Below are positions 22,199-28,690 of a DNA stretch of 45,424 bases, piece after piece. Source of the stretch: a virus. Within the stretch, counting starts at the first letter, position 1. Every line of letters begins with the position of its first letter. The stretch is from positions 1 through 45,424 of IMG/VR virus record IMGVR_UViG_3300042154_000979; one strand, given 5' to 3'. Made by a program: the position numbers and the translations under genes. The notes under the pieces are model-generated. The model worked only from the letters and a program-made list of their open reading frames with translations. It was not told the DNA's origin and made no database searches.

Positions 22199-24103
22199 TC
22201 AGCGTGCCGCCTGCACGCGCTGCGCTAGTTCGACCTTGCGGCTCTGTACGTCTCTGCCGATGGTCGCTGCGATGCGGTCTACCGCTCTGCGCTCGAGTTC
22301 GTTGCGACGCTCTACGGGCGAAATAACGGTGTCCCTGGGGACGAGAGACGCAACGAGTGATGCCACCATGCCCTCGTGCTCCCGAACCGCTATCCGGTTC
22401 TTCGGAAAGCCGGGGACGTTCACACTCAGCACGGCGATGAGTTCCAGCGCCGAACCGATCCTGCGCCAGTCACCCGAGACATCCGCGGCCATGACTGCAC
22501 GGACCTTCTCCGGGGACAGACCGGGACGGAGCGCACCAGCGAGCCAGATGCCGTGCCGGTCCTCGCCTGCACAGACATCGGCAATCGCTGCTCCGGTGTC
22601 GTCGTAGTGGGCGAGCGCCCGAGCCGGGTTGGCGTTCAGCGGAGCGTGTCCGGTGTCCATCGTGATCTGCCCGACCGGGACACGAGTGCCGTCCTCGCAG
22701 AGCAGTTCACCGGTGAGAAAGTGAGCGTATGAAGCAGCCGAGCGAGGTGGTGTCACGCACGAGTCCGAGTAGGCGATATGGCATTGTCCCCAGACTGCGA
22801 GGTGTCCGAACACTCGCCCGTCGTCGCAGATCGTGAGCGGTGTAGGCCCGGACATCTTCGGGTCACGGAACCAGCTTGACGGAGGTACGACCGGAGCCTC
22901 GATAGCAGCGGCGGTGATCGACCCACGTTCGATTCGTGCGTTCATCGAGCGTTGCATCTTGCGTGCCCACGCCCACCCCGGATCTCCACCCCACAGCGCC
23001 CATGCGATACGACCAGCAGACGGGTAACCGTCCTCGCCTGGCCTCCACCCTGCGCCCTGCTTGTCGATCTCGTGCCTTGCGAAATACGATGCCATCCGGT
23101 TTACGGTGGTCGGTGTCAGGTTGCGTCCGTTCGACAGGTCACGCGCCCGAGCAACTCCGACAGCGGTACCGCCACGCCCGTACTCCTCACGCCACGCCAG
23201 ACCACGAGCGGCCTCCTGGCGTGCACCTACGGGCGGCGAGAAGTCGAGACCGTCGAGGGACTGCATGGTGATCCACCCGGTAGCGAACGGCTCCGACTGC
23301 AGCACCGCAGCGGCAGCGGCGAGCGACTCGATGAACGCCTCCTGAAACGCCGGGAACGGGACGACGGTAGCGCCCATGATCCGGGCCGAGGTCACGATCA
23401 TCTTTGCGTCGTCGGAGGACATGCGGATCTGTCGGCGGTTGCCGGTCTCGTCCTCCACCTCATCCTCGATCTCGTCGTCCATGCCTTCTGCTGGCATGAC
23501 GATGTCGTACTCGAGGCTGTCCAGATCGACGCTAATGCCCCGGAGGTCTCCGGCCTTGATGAACCCTTGCAGTCGCATGATGTCTGCGTCGTCGGAGTTC
23601 ACGAACCTGCCCCATGCGTGAATCTCACGACCCTCACGCTCTATCCGGGTAATCTGCCCGACCAGCACAGCGTCAGCGTGTCCCTCGGTCGTGCGGTCGG
23701 TCGCCATGAGCGGCAGCGGTAGGTCACGCCACGACAGAGCGCCCTCTTCGATCCAGCGCCCGTCACCGGTCCACGTTCCCTCCACCACGAGCAGCGAGTG
23801 GAACTCTTCGCCGTCCTGCTCACCGTCAGGCTCGATCATCGGCTCCGGCATGTCCTCGGGCATCTCTACGACCGGCTCTCCGGTCTCGTCATCGATGCCG
23901 TCACCGTTCAGATCGGCCATGCGCTTACGGTCGCCCATGTCGTCGTCTGGCATCTCAGGGAGAGAGTCCGGGCCGAACAGGATCATCTCCCAGTCGCCTT
24001 CGACAGCTTCGGCGTTGGTGATCCGCTCTAGCGCACCGCAGTACGCGTCGCTATTGCCGTCAGCGAGACAAGCGTCGAAGTCGGGATACGGTCCGATAGG
24101 CAT
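22199..24103 (-). CDS. Capsid maturation protease, three-domain
   Basis: 634 aa. N-terminal region (about 1-95) is acidic with DLNGDGIDDETGEP, an EF-hand/dockerin-like Ca loop. Protease domain (about 95-290): GEEFHSLLVVEGTWTGDG, HAWGRF and GDLRGISVDL supply His and Ser positions of the caudovirus prohead protease fold, and IMGATVVPFPAF closes it. Middle domain (about 300-395): ARGLAWREEYGRGGT, MASYFARHEIDKQG and YPSAGRIAWALWGG, a module common in phage head proteins. C-terminal domain (about 400-600): FGHLAVWGQCHI, TMDTGHAPLNANP. It should cleave scaffold and capsid N-termini. Long N-terminus and extra domains exceed the usual 200-250-aa protease. TACCAT 7 nt before ATG; no Shine-Dalgarno. 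Confidence 0.85.
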   Translation of the reverse strand: MPIGPYPDFDACLADGNSDAYCGALERITNAEAVEGDWEMILFGPDSLPEMPDDDMGDRKRMADLNGDGIDDETGEPVVEMPEDMPEPMIEPDGEQDGEEFHSLLVVEGTWTGDGRWIEEGALSWRDLPLPLMATDRTTEGHADAVLVGQITRIEREGREIHAWGRFVNSDDADIMRLQGFIKAGDLRGISVDLDSLEYDIVMPAEGMDDEIEDEVEDETGNRRQIRMSSDDAKMIVTSARIMGATVVPFPAFQEAFIESLAAAAAVLQSEPFATGWITMQSLDGLDFSPPVGARQEAARGLAWREEYGRGGTAVGVARARDLSNGRNLTPTTVNRMASYFARHEIDKQGAGWRPGEDGYPSAGRIAWALWGGDPGWAWARKMQRSMNARIERGSITAAAIEAPVVPPSSWFRDPKMSGPTPLTICDDGRVFGHLAVWGQCHIAYSDSCVTPPRSAASYAHFLTGELLCEDGTRVPVGQITMDTGHAPLNANPARALAHYDDTGAAIADVCAGEDRHGIWLAGALRPGLSPEKVRAVMAADVSGDWRRIGSALELIAVLSVNVPGFPKNRIAVREHEGMVASLVASLVPRDTVISPVERRNELERRAVDRIAATIGRDVQSRKVELAQRVQAAR

Positions 24104-24110
24104 GCGGTCG

Positions 24111-24116
24111 ATGGTA
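24111..24116 (-). promoter_or_regulatory. TANNNT box (TACCAT) 7 nt before the capsid protease start
   Basis: Lies between the hairpin 24127-24172 and the ATG, so a new transcript could start right after termination. Confidence 0.5.
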
Positions 24117-24126
24117 CTACGCGCAA

Positions 24127-24172
24127 CAGCCCCAACGCTCAGAGACGGCAGGGTGTCCGAGCGTTGGGGCTG
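24127..24172 (-). terminator. Long GC-rich hairpin between a small-gene island and the capsid protease
   Basis: A 14-bp perfect stem (CAGCCCCAACGCTC with its complement) and an 18-nt loop. No U-run; the minus-strand sequence after it reads TTGCGCGTA, as after the hairpin at 30601-30625. Both stand at the end of an island and before a virion gene, which fits termination. Confidence 0.65.
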
Positions 24173-24199
24173 GCAATGGGGTGACCGGAGAGTATCAGG

Positions 24200-24319
24200 T
24201 CACGGATCGATGAGCGCCGGTTCTCCGACCCATGCGCCGATGAGGACGAGCGACGCTAGCAGCGCCATCCATGCGGCGAACTGTGCGCCCTCGGGCAGAC
24301 GGTCCCACAGGTCACGCAC
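24200..24319 (-). CDS. 39-aa single-pass membrane protein
   Basis: GTG 24319 overlaps the upstream gene's TGA region (GTGCGTGA). Reads VRDLWDRLPEGAQFAAW, then a hydrophobic segment of about 17 residues (MALLASLVLIGAWVG). One membrane pass, N-terminus probably inside. Too short to assign; last gene before the hairpin. Confidence 0.5.
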   Translation of the reverse strand: MRDLWDRLPEGAQFAAWMALLASLVLIGAWVGEPALIDP

Positions 24320-24470
24320 GAGCGGCCTCCCAGCGGTCCAGAGCGTCATCCTCTGCGCTCTCCAGGGTGACACCGAGAGCGGCAGCGAGACGGAGCGCCT
24401 CGGCGTGATCCGGTGCTGCGTACCCGAGCCGGATACCGGCATCGACCAGCTTTCGCAGTTCGGCGCTCAC
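24312..24470 (-). CDS. 52-aa helical protein
   Basis: GTG 24470 overlaps the upstream stop (GTGA). Sequence MSAELRKLVDAGIRLGY, then EALRLAAALGVTLESAEDD; all helical, no motif known. Coupled to both neighbours. Confidence 0.55.
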   Translation of the reverse strand: MSAELRKLVDAGIRLGYAAPDHAEALRLAAALGVTLESAEDDALDRWEAARA

Positions 24471-24853
24471 TCTGCCACCTCATCGGACGGGTCCACATAG
24501 CCACCGAACGACAGCAGCGTCTCGCAGATCAGCTCACGAGCGACGTACTCGGCGCAACCGCTCTCGATGGCATCGACCCATGCGTCCTCGATCCAGCGGA
24601 GCGAACCGGTCGCTGTGGCGTAGCGCCTGCGGACCTTCTGGACGTTCTTGTCGAGGCTGCGGTGCGCCGTGTCCATGCACAGCACCAGCTTGCCGGAGAC
24701 CGTGCGCTCCTCGAAGAACGGGCGATTCGGGCAGGTCCGGGCGTCTCGGCCTGTCAGGGTGATCTCCTCGCCGGAGGAGAGTTGGATGGTGACCTCGGGG
24801 ACGAGATCGTTGTGGGTCGTGGTCATGGGATTGCCTTTCGTTGTCGTGGTCAT
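24467..24853 (-). CDS. 128-aa protein with dual start
   Basis: Cassette ATG 24853 begins MTTTTKGNP. Its AAAGGC is placed for a second in-frame ATG at 24826 (MTTTHNDLVPEVTIQL), so a leaderless and a Shine-Dalgarno start may both be used. The body has beta then helical parts, with RPFFEERTVSGKLVLCMDT and a helix near YVARELICETLLSFGG. No family recognised. Confidence 0.7.
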   Translation of the reverse strand: MTTTTKGNPMTTTHNDLVPEVTIQLSSGEEITLTGRDARTCPNRPFFEERTVSGKLVLCMDTAHRSLDKNVQKVRRRYATATGSLRWIEDAWVDAIESGCAEYVARELICETLLSFGGYVDPSDEVAE

Positions 24854-24860
24854 GGTGGAG

Positions 24861-24888
24861 AGTATAACGGACTGTCGGCCGTTGTCGG
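24861..24888 (-). promoter_or_regulatory. Leaderless promoter cassette, ATG 24853
   Basis: TATACT, 7 nt, ATG; weak -35 CCGACA at 16 bp. Spacer GGCCGACAGTCCGT is shared with the cassette at 36887 as part of a 26-bp identical stretch. No AAATATTT box. Confidence 0.8.
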
Positions 24889-24891
24889 CGC

Positions 24892-25161
24892 TCACAGCAC
24901 GGAATCTTTCGGGAGTTCGGCGTACAGGTCGGAGAGCACCGTCGTGGCGTTCTCGAGGTTCGAGTCCCCGATGTAACCGGGGTACATGGTGGCGGTACGG
25001 AGAGCGCGAGCGAGACGGTCGATAGCGTCGGCTCGTTCTGCGTGCCCGTTGCTTGCGTGCCACGCCCCGCTCTCAATCGCCAGAGCCAGCAGACGGAGAT
25101 CCCCGGCGTTCAGACCGGAGACAGTCGTGGTGCCGTTGCGGAGGTTGCGAATCTTTATCAC
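24892..25161 (-). CDS. 89-aa protein of unknown function
   Basis: ATGA overlap with the gene before it. Starts MIKIRNLRNGTTTVSGLNAG, then helices (LRLLALAIESGAWHAS, AIDRLARALRTATMY). No motif known; second gene of the cassette starting at 25532. Confidence 0.65.
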   Translation of the reverse strand: MIKIRNLRNGTTTVSGLNAGDLRLLALAIESGAWHASNGHAERADAIDRLARALRTATMYPGYIGDSNLENATTVLSDLYAELPKDSVL

Positions 25162-25532
25162 TTGCGGACCAGCCCGACGAGATCAGCGAACGAGACCTTT
25201 ACGCCCCACCCGCCTTCGAGCATGTAGCGATGCGACAGGATCTGGCCTGCGATCTGCTGACGGAGAGCGGCGTAGCGGTTGGCGTCGGCTGCGGACTGGT
25301 GGAACACTCCGAGTTCGTTCACGGTCTGACCGTTGGTGATCTGCTCGAGCGCACGCTCTGCGTCACGCTGGACCCAGCCGATGGCGTTCTGAAGCTGCTC
25401 GGTGACATCGTGGTAGCGGCCCACGGTCGTGCGGATCACTTCGAGCATCAGGTCAGCCATTGTCTCGCTGTCGGTTGCGTCGTGGATCAGGTCGTGAAGC
25501 TCGGAGGTGGTGAGGGCGGTGTTCGTGGTCAT
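25158..25532 (-). CDS. 124-aa helical protein of unknown function
   Basis: Leaderless start at ATG 25532 (MTTNTALTTSELHDLI). Mostly helical, with possible coiled-coil (YHDVTEQLQNAIGWVQRDAE). C-terminus WGVKVSFADLVGLVRK. No family recognised. Confidence 0.7.
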   Translation of the reverse strand: MTTNTALTTSELHDLIHDATDSETMADLMLEVIRTTVGRYHDVTEQLQNAIGWVQRDAERALEQITNGQTVNELGVFHQSAADANRYAALRQQIAGQILSHRYMLEGGWGVKVSFADLVGLVRK

Positions 25533-25538
25533 GTCCCT

Positions 25539-25587
25539 AGTATAACCAACCTGCAGGCAGAACCAACACCCGGAGGAATAAATATTT
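25539..25587 (-). promoter_or_regulatory. Leaderless promoter cassette, ATG 25532
   Basis: TATACT, 6 nt, ATG; -35 TTGGTT at 16 bp; AAATATTT box at 25587-25580, next to the upstream stop. Confidence 0.9.
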
Positions 25588-25588
25588 C

Positions 25589-25966
25589 TCAGTCGCCTGC
25601 ACGACTGTCTTGCTCTGCTCGGACGGCGGCAAGGATCTGCTCGAGGGTGAACGGCAGGAACATGGACGCGTGTCCTCCGTCAACTGTGACCACGAGTGCC
25701 GTGCCGCCGTTGCGAAGCGTCTGCACTCGGATACCGGAGGCGGTGGAAACGTGCAGCGCCGTGGAGCGGGTCGGTTCGCAATCGTCCACCTCGTACTCGG
25801 AGATATCGACGCTGCTGTGCGAGTTCAACGTGGTACCGCTCACCCACCACGAACGATGCGAGGAGCGGTAGTCCAGCCGCTCGTGTTCGCTGGTGGTCGT
25901 GGTCAGCCACGGTGTGATTCGTTCGCTGGTCCGGGTGGTCGTGAGTTCTGGTTCTGTCGTGGTCAT
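25589..25966 (-). CDS. 125-aa protein of unknown function
   Basis: ATG 25966 with AGAAAGA upstream. Long Thr/Glu-rich start (MTTTEPELTTTRTSER), then SSHRSWWVSGTTLNSHSS and a small beta region, VQTLRNGGTALVVTVDGGHA. The end (LEQILAAVRAEQD) is helical. Third gene of the 26895 cassette. Confidence 0.65.
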   Translation of the reverse strand: MTTTEPELTTTRTSERITPWLTTTTSEHERLDYRSSHRSWWVSGTTLNSHSSVDISEYEVDDCEPTRSTALHVSTASGIRVQTLRNGGTALVVTVDGGHASMFLPFTLEQILAAVRAEQDSRAGD

Positions 25967-25993
25967 GGTCGTGTCTTTCTGGGTTGGGTCGAG

Positions 25994-26611
25994 TTAGAGC
26001 TTGCCTGCACAGACCGGGCCGATACCGGCGTCAATGCTGTCAGGGTTGGACAGGGTGCGGCAGCAGACGCAGCAGCGCCCGATGCGACGGGTGACCTCTG
26101 CGGCTTCTTCGAGACTGATCCGGTCACCGGCGGTCACATAGCGGAGCGCCCCGGTGACGTACTCGTACTTGCCGGTGCTCTCATCGAGCACGGAGCCGTA
26201 CAGGTTGCCGGTGGACTTCGCTGCCTGGACCTTCACGATGCGACCCTGCGCCCGGTAGATGCCGGGGACGATGCCGCTGGTCCGCTCGATGGCTTCCGAC
26301 TTGCGAGCGGTGGAACGTGCCGACTTCACGCAGCCGAGCAGGTAGTCGATCATCGAGGACGCTTGCTTCGGTGACATCTCTGCGAGACCGAGCCGGAGAG
26401 CTTCGGCGCTGTCGGCCTTCGATCCGTCCAACTCCACCAGTTCTGTCAGCAGCTTCGTGGCGAAGTCGAGTTGCTTGGCGGTCGGTCCGTTCGGCTTGAC
26501 CTCACGAGCGGTGACGGTGGGCATTGCGCCTGACTGGCACTTGCAAGCGTCGAGGAAACCGGGATCAATGCCGGTACCCGAGCAGATCGAGCAGGTAGTC
26601 GTCGTGGTCAT
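25994..26611 (-). CDS. Zinc-binding protein with N- and C-terminal Cys clusters
   Basis: 205 aa, ATGA-overlapped with the gene before. N-terminus CSICSGTGIDPGFLDACKC forms a short Zn site; a helical middle (KQLDFATKLLTEL) follows. The C-terminus RCCVCCRTLSNPDSID, then GIGPVCAGKL is the pattern of small DUF6011-type Zn domains that pack on phage and helicase-like proteins. DNA- or protein-binding adaptor; enzyme activity not seen. Confidence 0.75.
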   Translation of the reverse strand: MTTTTTCSICSGTGIDPGFLDACKCQSGAMPTVTAREVKPNGPTAKQLDFATKLLTELVELDGSKADSAEALRLGLAEMSPKQASSMIDYLLGCVKSARSTARKSEAIERTSGIVPGIYRAQGRIVKVQAAKSTGNLYGSVLDESTGKYEYVTGALRYVTAGDRISLEEAAEVTRRIGRCCVCCRTLSNPDSIDAGIGPVCAGKL

Positions 26612-26895
26612 CCGTGCCGCTCCACGAACGAAGCTGCTTTGGCTGATGCCTTCTCGAACGTCCGAGCGTATGCAACGAACCCCGTCGCCAGGTGAGAGAC
26701 CTTCCAGTCAGCAGCATTGCGATACTCGACCGCTCCCTCTCGCTCGACGGTGACCGCTACGGTTCCGTCAGTCGAGCGGAGGACGTAGCAGGCTGAGTAG
26801 CGAACTACCTTGCTTCGATCCCCAAACGTCGAGCGAGCAGGAGTCACCTTCTCTAGTTTGATTGGGGAACAGAGTGGATCGGTGTTCGTGGTCAT
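26608..26895 (-). CDS. 95-aa protein of unknown function
   Basis: Leaderless start at ATG 26895 (MTTNTDPLCSPIKLEKVTP). The beta-rich middle has YVLRSTDGTVAVTVEREG; the end is a helix, FEKASAKAASFVERHG. First gene of the cassette that splits the MuF and protease genes. Confidence 0.7.
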   Translation of the reverse strand: MTTNTDPLCSPIKLEKVTPARSTFGDRSKVVRYSACYVLRSTDGTVAVTVEREGAVEYRNAADWKVSHLATGFVAYARTFEKASAKAASFVERHG

Positions 26896-26901
26896 GTCGT
26901 T

Positions 26902-26951
26902 AGTATAACCAACCGTGACCCAGGATCAACACCCGGAGCAAAGAAATATTT
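26902..26951 (-). promoter_or_regulatory. Leaderless promoter cassette, ATG 26895
   Basis: TATACT, 6 nt, ATG; -35 TTGATC at 16 bp; AAATATTT box at 26951-26944, 5 bp after the MuF stop. Confidence 0.9.
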
Positions 26952-26956
26952 CCGAG

Positions 26957-28690
26957 CTAGTCGAACGCCCCGGAGTCGATGAGCGCCTGTACTCGCGACT
27001 GCTCGGACTGCACGAGGTCGGTGTAATCGACTGGCGTCGGCACCCAGTTCTCGTCGCCTTCGTAGATGTCATCGAAACCGCATCGGCAGTTAGAATGCAC
27101 GAACGCGGGCGACCACAGGAACCCGGTTTCGGATGTGAGGTTGTAGACCCAATGCGAGCCAGACGACACGTTGATCTTGATGACCTTCGTGAGCGATACG
27201 AGCGAGGCGAGAGCGTGCTCGCAATCTCCCATGCTCTCGGCATTGACCGGAGTACCGTCGTGCATCGGTTGGGGGAGTGTGGCCTGCCGATCCGATCCGG
27301 CAGTGAGGCGAACATCCTCCGAATGCGGAACATGAGTGCGGAGCAGCGACGCGAACTCGCCCGACACGCCCACGACGCTCGACGGATTATCAATCCGGTC
27401 ATCGACTCGACCGCTAGAACGCTCGGGGATCACCTGAGCGATTGGGCCTACCGGCGTGCCGTAGTTACTGCCAGCCAGCGCCAGGTTTCGCTCGGTGTCA
27501 AGTTCAGCCACGAGTACGACACCATCGAAGCGTTGACCGAGTTCGATCCGGTCGTGCAGTTGGCCTGCGGTCCCTACAACCTCGATCTTGCCATCGGGTC
27601 TGTCGCCGTGGAAGTTCATGCCTCTCACACTCGCTACGACCGCTCCCGTAGATACTCGACTCGCAGCGTGCAACTCCTCGACTCTGGCTGGTCGGTGCTC
27701 GTTGTCTGGCTGGTTGATGGGCAACCGGATCGAGACAACATCATCGCCGGGCTTGACGAGCTTTGCAGGCTTCCACCCGGTCGAGCTGAGTACCGGATGG
27801 TTCGGGGTAAGGATGAGCGATTCTCCGTCAGCCGTTACGATCTCATACGTTTCGCCATGCCAGCGCATCCGAGCCGACGACAGTAACGCTCCGACCGGGA
27901 GAGCAACCTGCCCCTCTACGATGCAGTTCACCACGTTTGCTGCGCTAGCGCCGTCTGCGTGAGGGAACATCATCTCTTCGCCGTCCACGATAAACGGCTC
28001 GTTGTACGGCACCGTCTGCCCGTCGGCGTCCTGATGGGCGGCTCGTGTTCGTGAGTCCATGACCGTGCTCCACCGCTTCATCTTCGGCCCGTACTCCCCG
28101 AGCGCACGCCCGCCCTCGAAGTGGCCACCGTTGAACGCGGCGACGGTCTCGGTGCGAGCGATGGTGTCCGCTCTGAACTCCGAGAACTGCCGGTAGGTCT
28201 GGATCGACCCTTTCAGTTCCTCCGTGGTCGCTCCGGTGTTGATGGCCTGCACGGTCATCGACCTCACGGTGCGCCAGACGTTATCCCCGACTCCGACGAG
28301 TCGGTTCGTGGCGGTGCGCTGATAGGCCACGGCGGCATCGTTCACGACGGACGCCCACCCGGAGGAGGCGGTAGCAGGCAGAGCAGCGGTAGCGGGAGCC
28401 TGAACCCATGACGACAGACTGCCGTCGAGGAACATGCCGCCGAACATCTCGATGAACTCGTCAGCGAGGAAACCTTCCCAGCGGATCGGGATGGAGTCGA
28501 ATGCCGACAGGTCACCCGATGCGGTTAGCGTCCCGAGAAACGTCTCGTATGCCTCGTCCACGATGCGGACCATCTCCCGGCGTGCGATACGGGCGATGCG
28601 CTCCTCTTGTGCAGCGAGCCAGTCCCGACGGTCAACCGGATCAGCGGGCGGGTGCGAGCGACTCGACCAACGCAGCGGCAAGGTCGCCAT
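26957..28690 (-). CDS. MuF-type head morphogenesis protein containing an intein
   Basis: 577 aa precursor. Residues 1-255 and 535-577 are the MuF-type minor head protein, which binds the portal inside the procapsid: basic ARIARREMVRIVDEAYE near the start, TRTAAHQDADGQTVPYNEPF, and the closing NCRC motif. That motif is split: N255 is followed by an intein (256-534) and resumes as CRCGFDDIYEG at 535. Removing the intein gives a 298-aa protein with an intact ANVVN-CRCGF junction. Start ATG 28690 overlaps the portal gene by 50 bp. An unspliced precursor would lack the conserved motif, so splicing is probably needed for assembly. Confidence 0.9.
   Translation of the reverse strand: MATLPLRWSSRSHPPADPVDRRDWLAAQEERIARIARREMVRIVDEAYETFLGTLTASGDLSAFDSIPIRWEGFLADEFIEMFGGMFLDGSLSSWVQAPATAALPATASSGWASVVNDAAVAYQRTATNRLVGVGDNVWRTVRSMTVQAINTGATTEELKGSIQTYRQFSEFRADTIARTETVAAFNGGHFEGGRALGEYGPKMKRWSTVMDSRTRAAHQDADGQTVPYNEPFIVDGEEMMFPHADGASAANVVNCIVEGQVALPVGALLSSARMRWHGETYEIVTADGESLILTPNHPVLSSTGWKPAKLVKPGDDVVSIRLPINQPDNEHRPARVEELHAASRVSTGAVVASVRGMNFHGDRPDGKIEVVGTAGQLHDRIELGQRFDGVVLVAELDTERNLALAGSNYGTPVGPIAQVIPERSSGRVDDRIDNPSSVVGVSGEFASLLRTHVPHSEDVRLTAGSDRQATLPQPMHDGTPVNAESMGDCEHALASLVSLTKVIKINVSSGSHWVYNLTSETGFLWSPAFVHSNCRCGFDDIYEGDENWVPTPVDYTDLVQSEQSRVQALIDSGAFD
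27089..27925 (-). mobile_element. Intein (279 aa) inserted in the NCRC motif of the MuF protein
   Basis: First residue Cys (CIVEGQVALPVGALL, block A); block B LTPNHPVLSSTGWKPA (residues 39-54) with the TxxH catalytic His; KLVKPGD at 55-61; C-terminal block HWVYNLTSETGFL then SPAFVHSN with the penultimate Ser and final Asn, followed by +1 Cys. These are all expected HINT splicing blocks. The penultimate residue is Ser rather than the usual His, seen in other working inteins. The central 170 residues contain no sense-strand endonuclease motif; the antisense strand does (27152-27886). Confidence 0.9.
27152..27886 (+). CDS. Probable homing endonuclease, antisense inside the intein (HTH plus Vsr-like nuclease)
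   Basis: 244 aa, the only plus-strand gene called. Residues 8-45: LRERYERGESVLAISHALG, then IDRSTVVHRLGECGLPIR, a clear helix-turn-helix. Residues about 120-210: GPYNLDLAIGSVAVEVHASH, then LLDSGWSVLVVWLVDG, the Vsr-like (very-short-patch) nuclease pattern with Asp and Glu at the active site, seen in phage homing enzymes. ATG 27152 has GAGG about 11 nt upstream; ATG 27095 is an alternative also inside the intein. An open frame to 26915 is antisense to extein and promoter and is rejected as start. It covers intein residues 14-258 in register. Open frames in this register are common in GC-rich DNA, so the call rests on the two domains, not on length. Confidence 0.8.
   Translation: MRARRHVDLDDLRERYERGESVLAISHALGIDRSTVVHRLGECGLPIRSGSEANILRMRNMSAEQRRELARHAHDARRIINPVIDSTARTLGDHLSDWAYRRAVVTASQRQVSLGVKFSHEYDTIEALTEFDPVVQLACGPYNLDLAIGSVAVEVHASHTRYDRSRRYSTRSVQLLDSGWSVLVVWLVDGQPDRDNIIAGLDELCRLPPGRAEYRMVRGKDERFSVSRYDLIRFAMPAHPSRRQ

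Noticed and set aside
26915-27151. Extension of the antisense endonuclease frame upstream to ATG 26915
   Set aside because: It is antisense to the extein end and the promoter cassette, lacks domain-like sequence, and the HTH starts right after ATG 27152.
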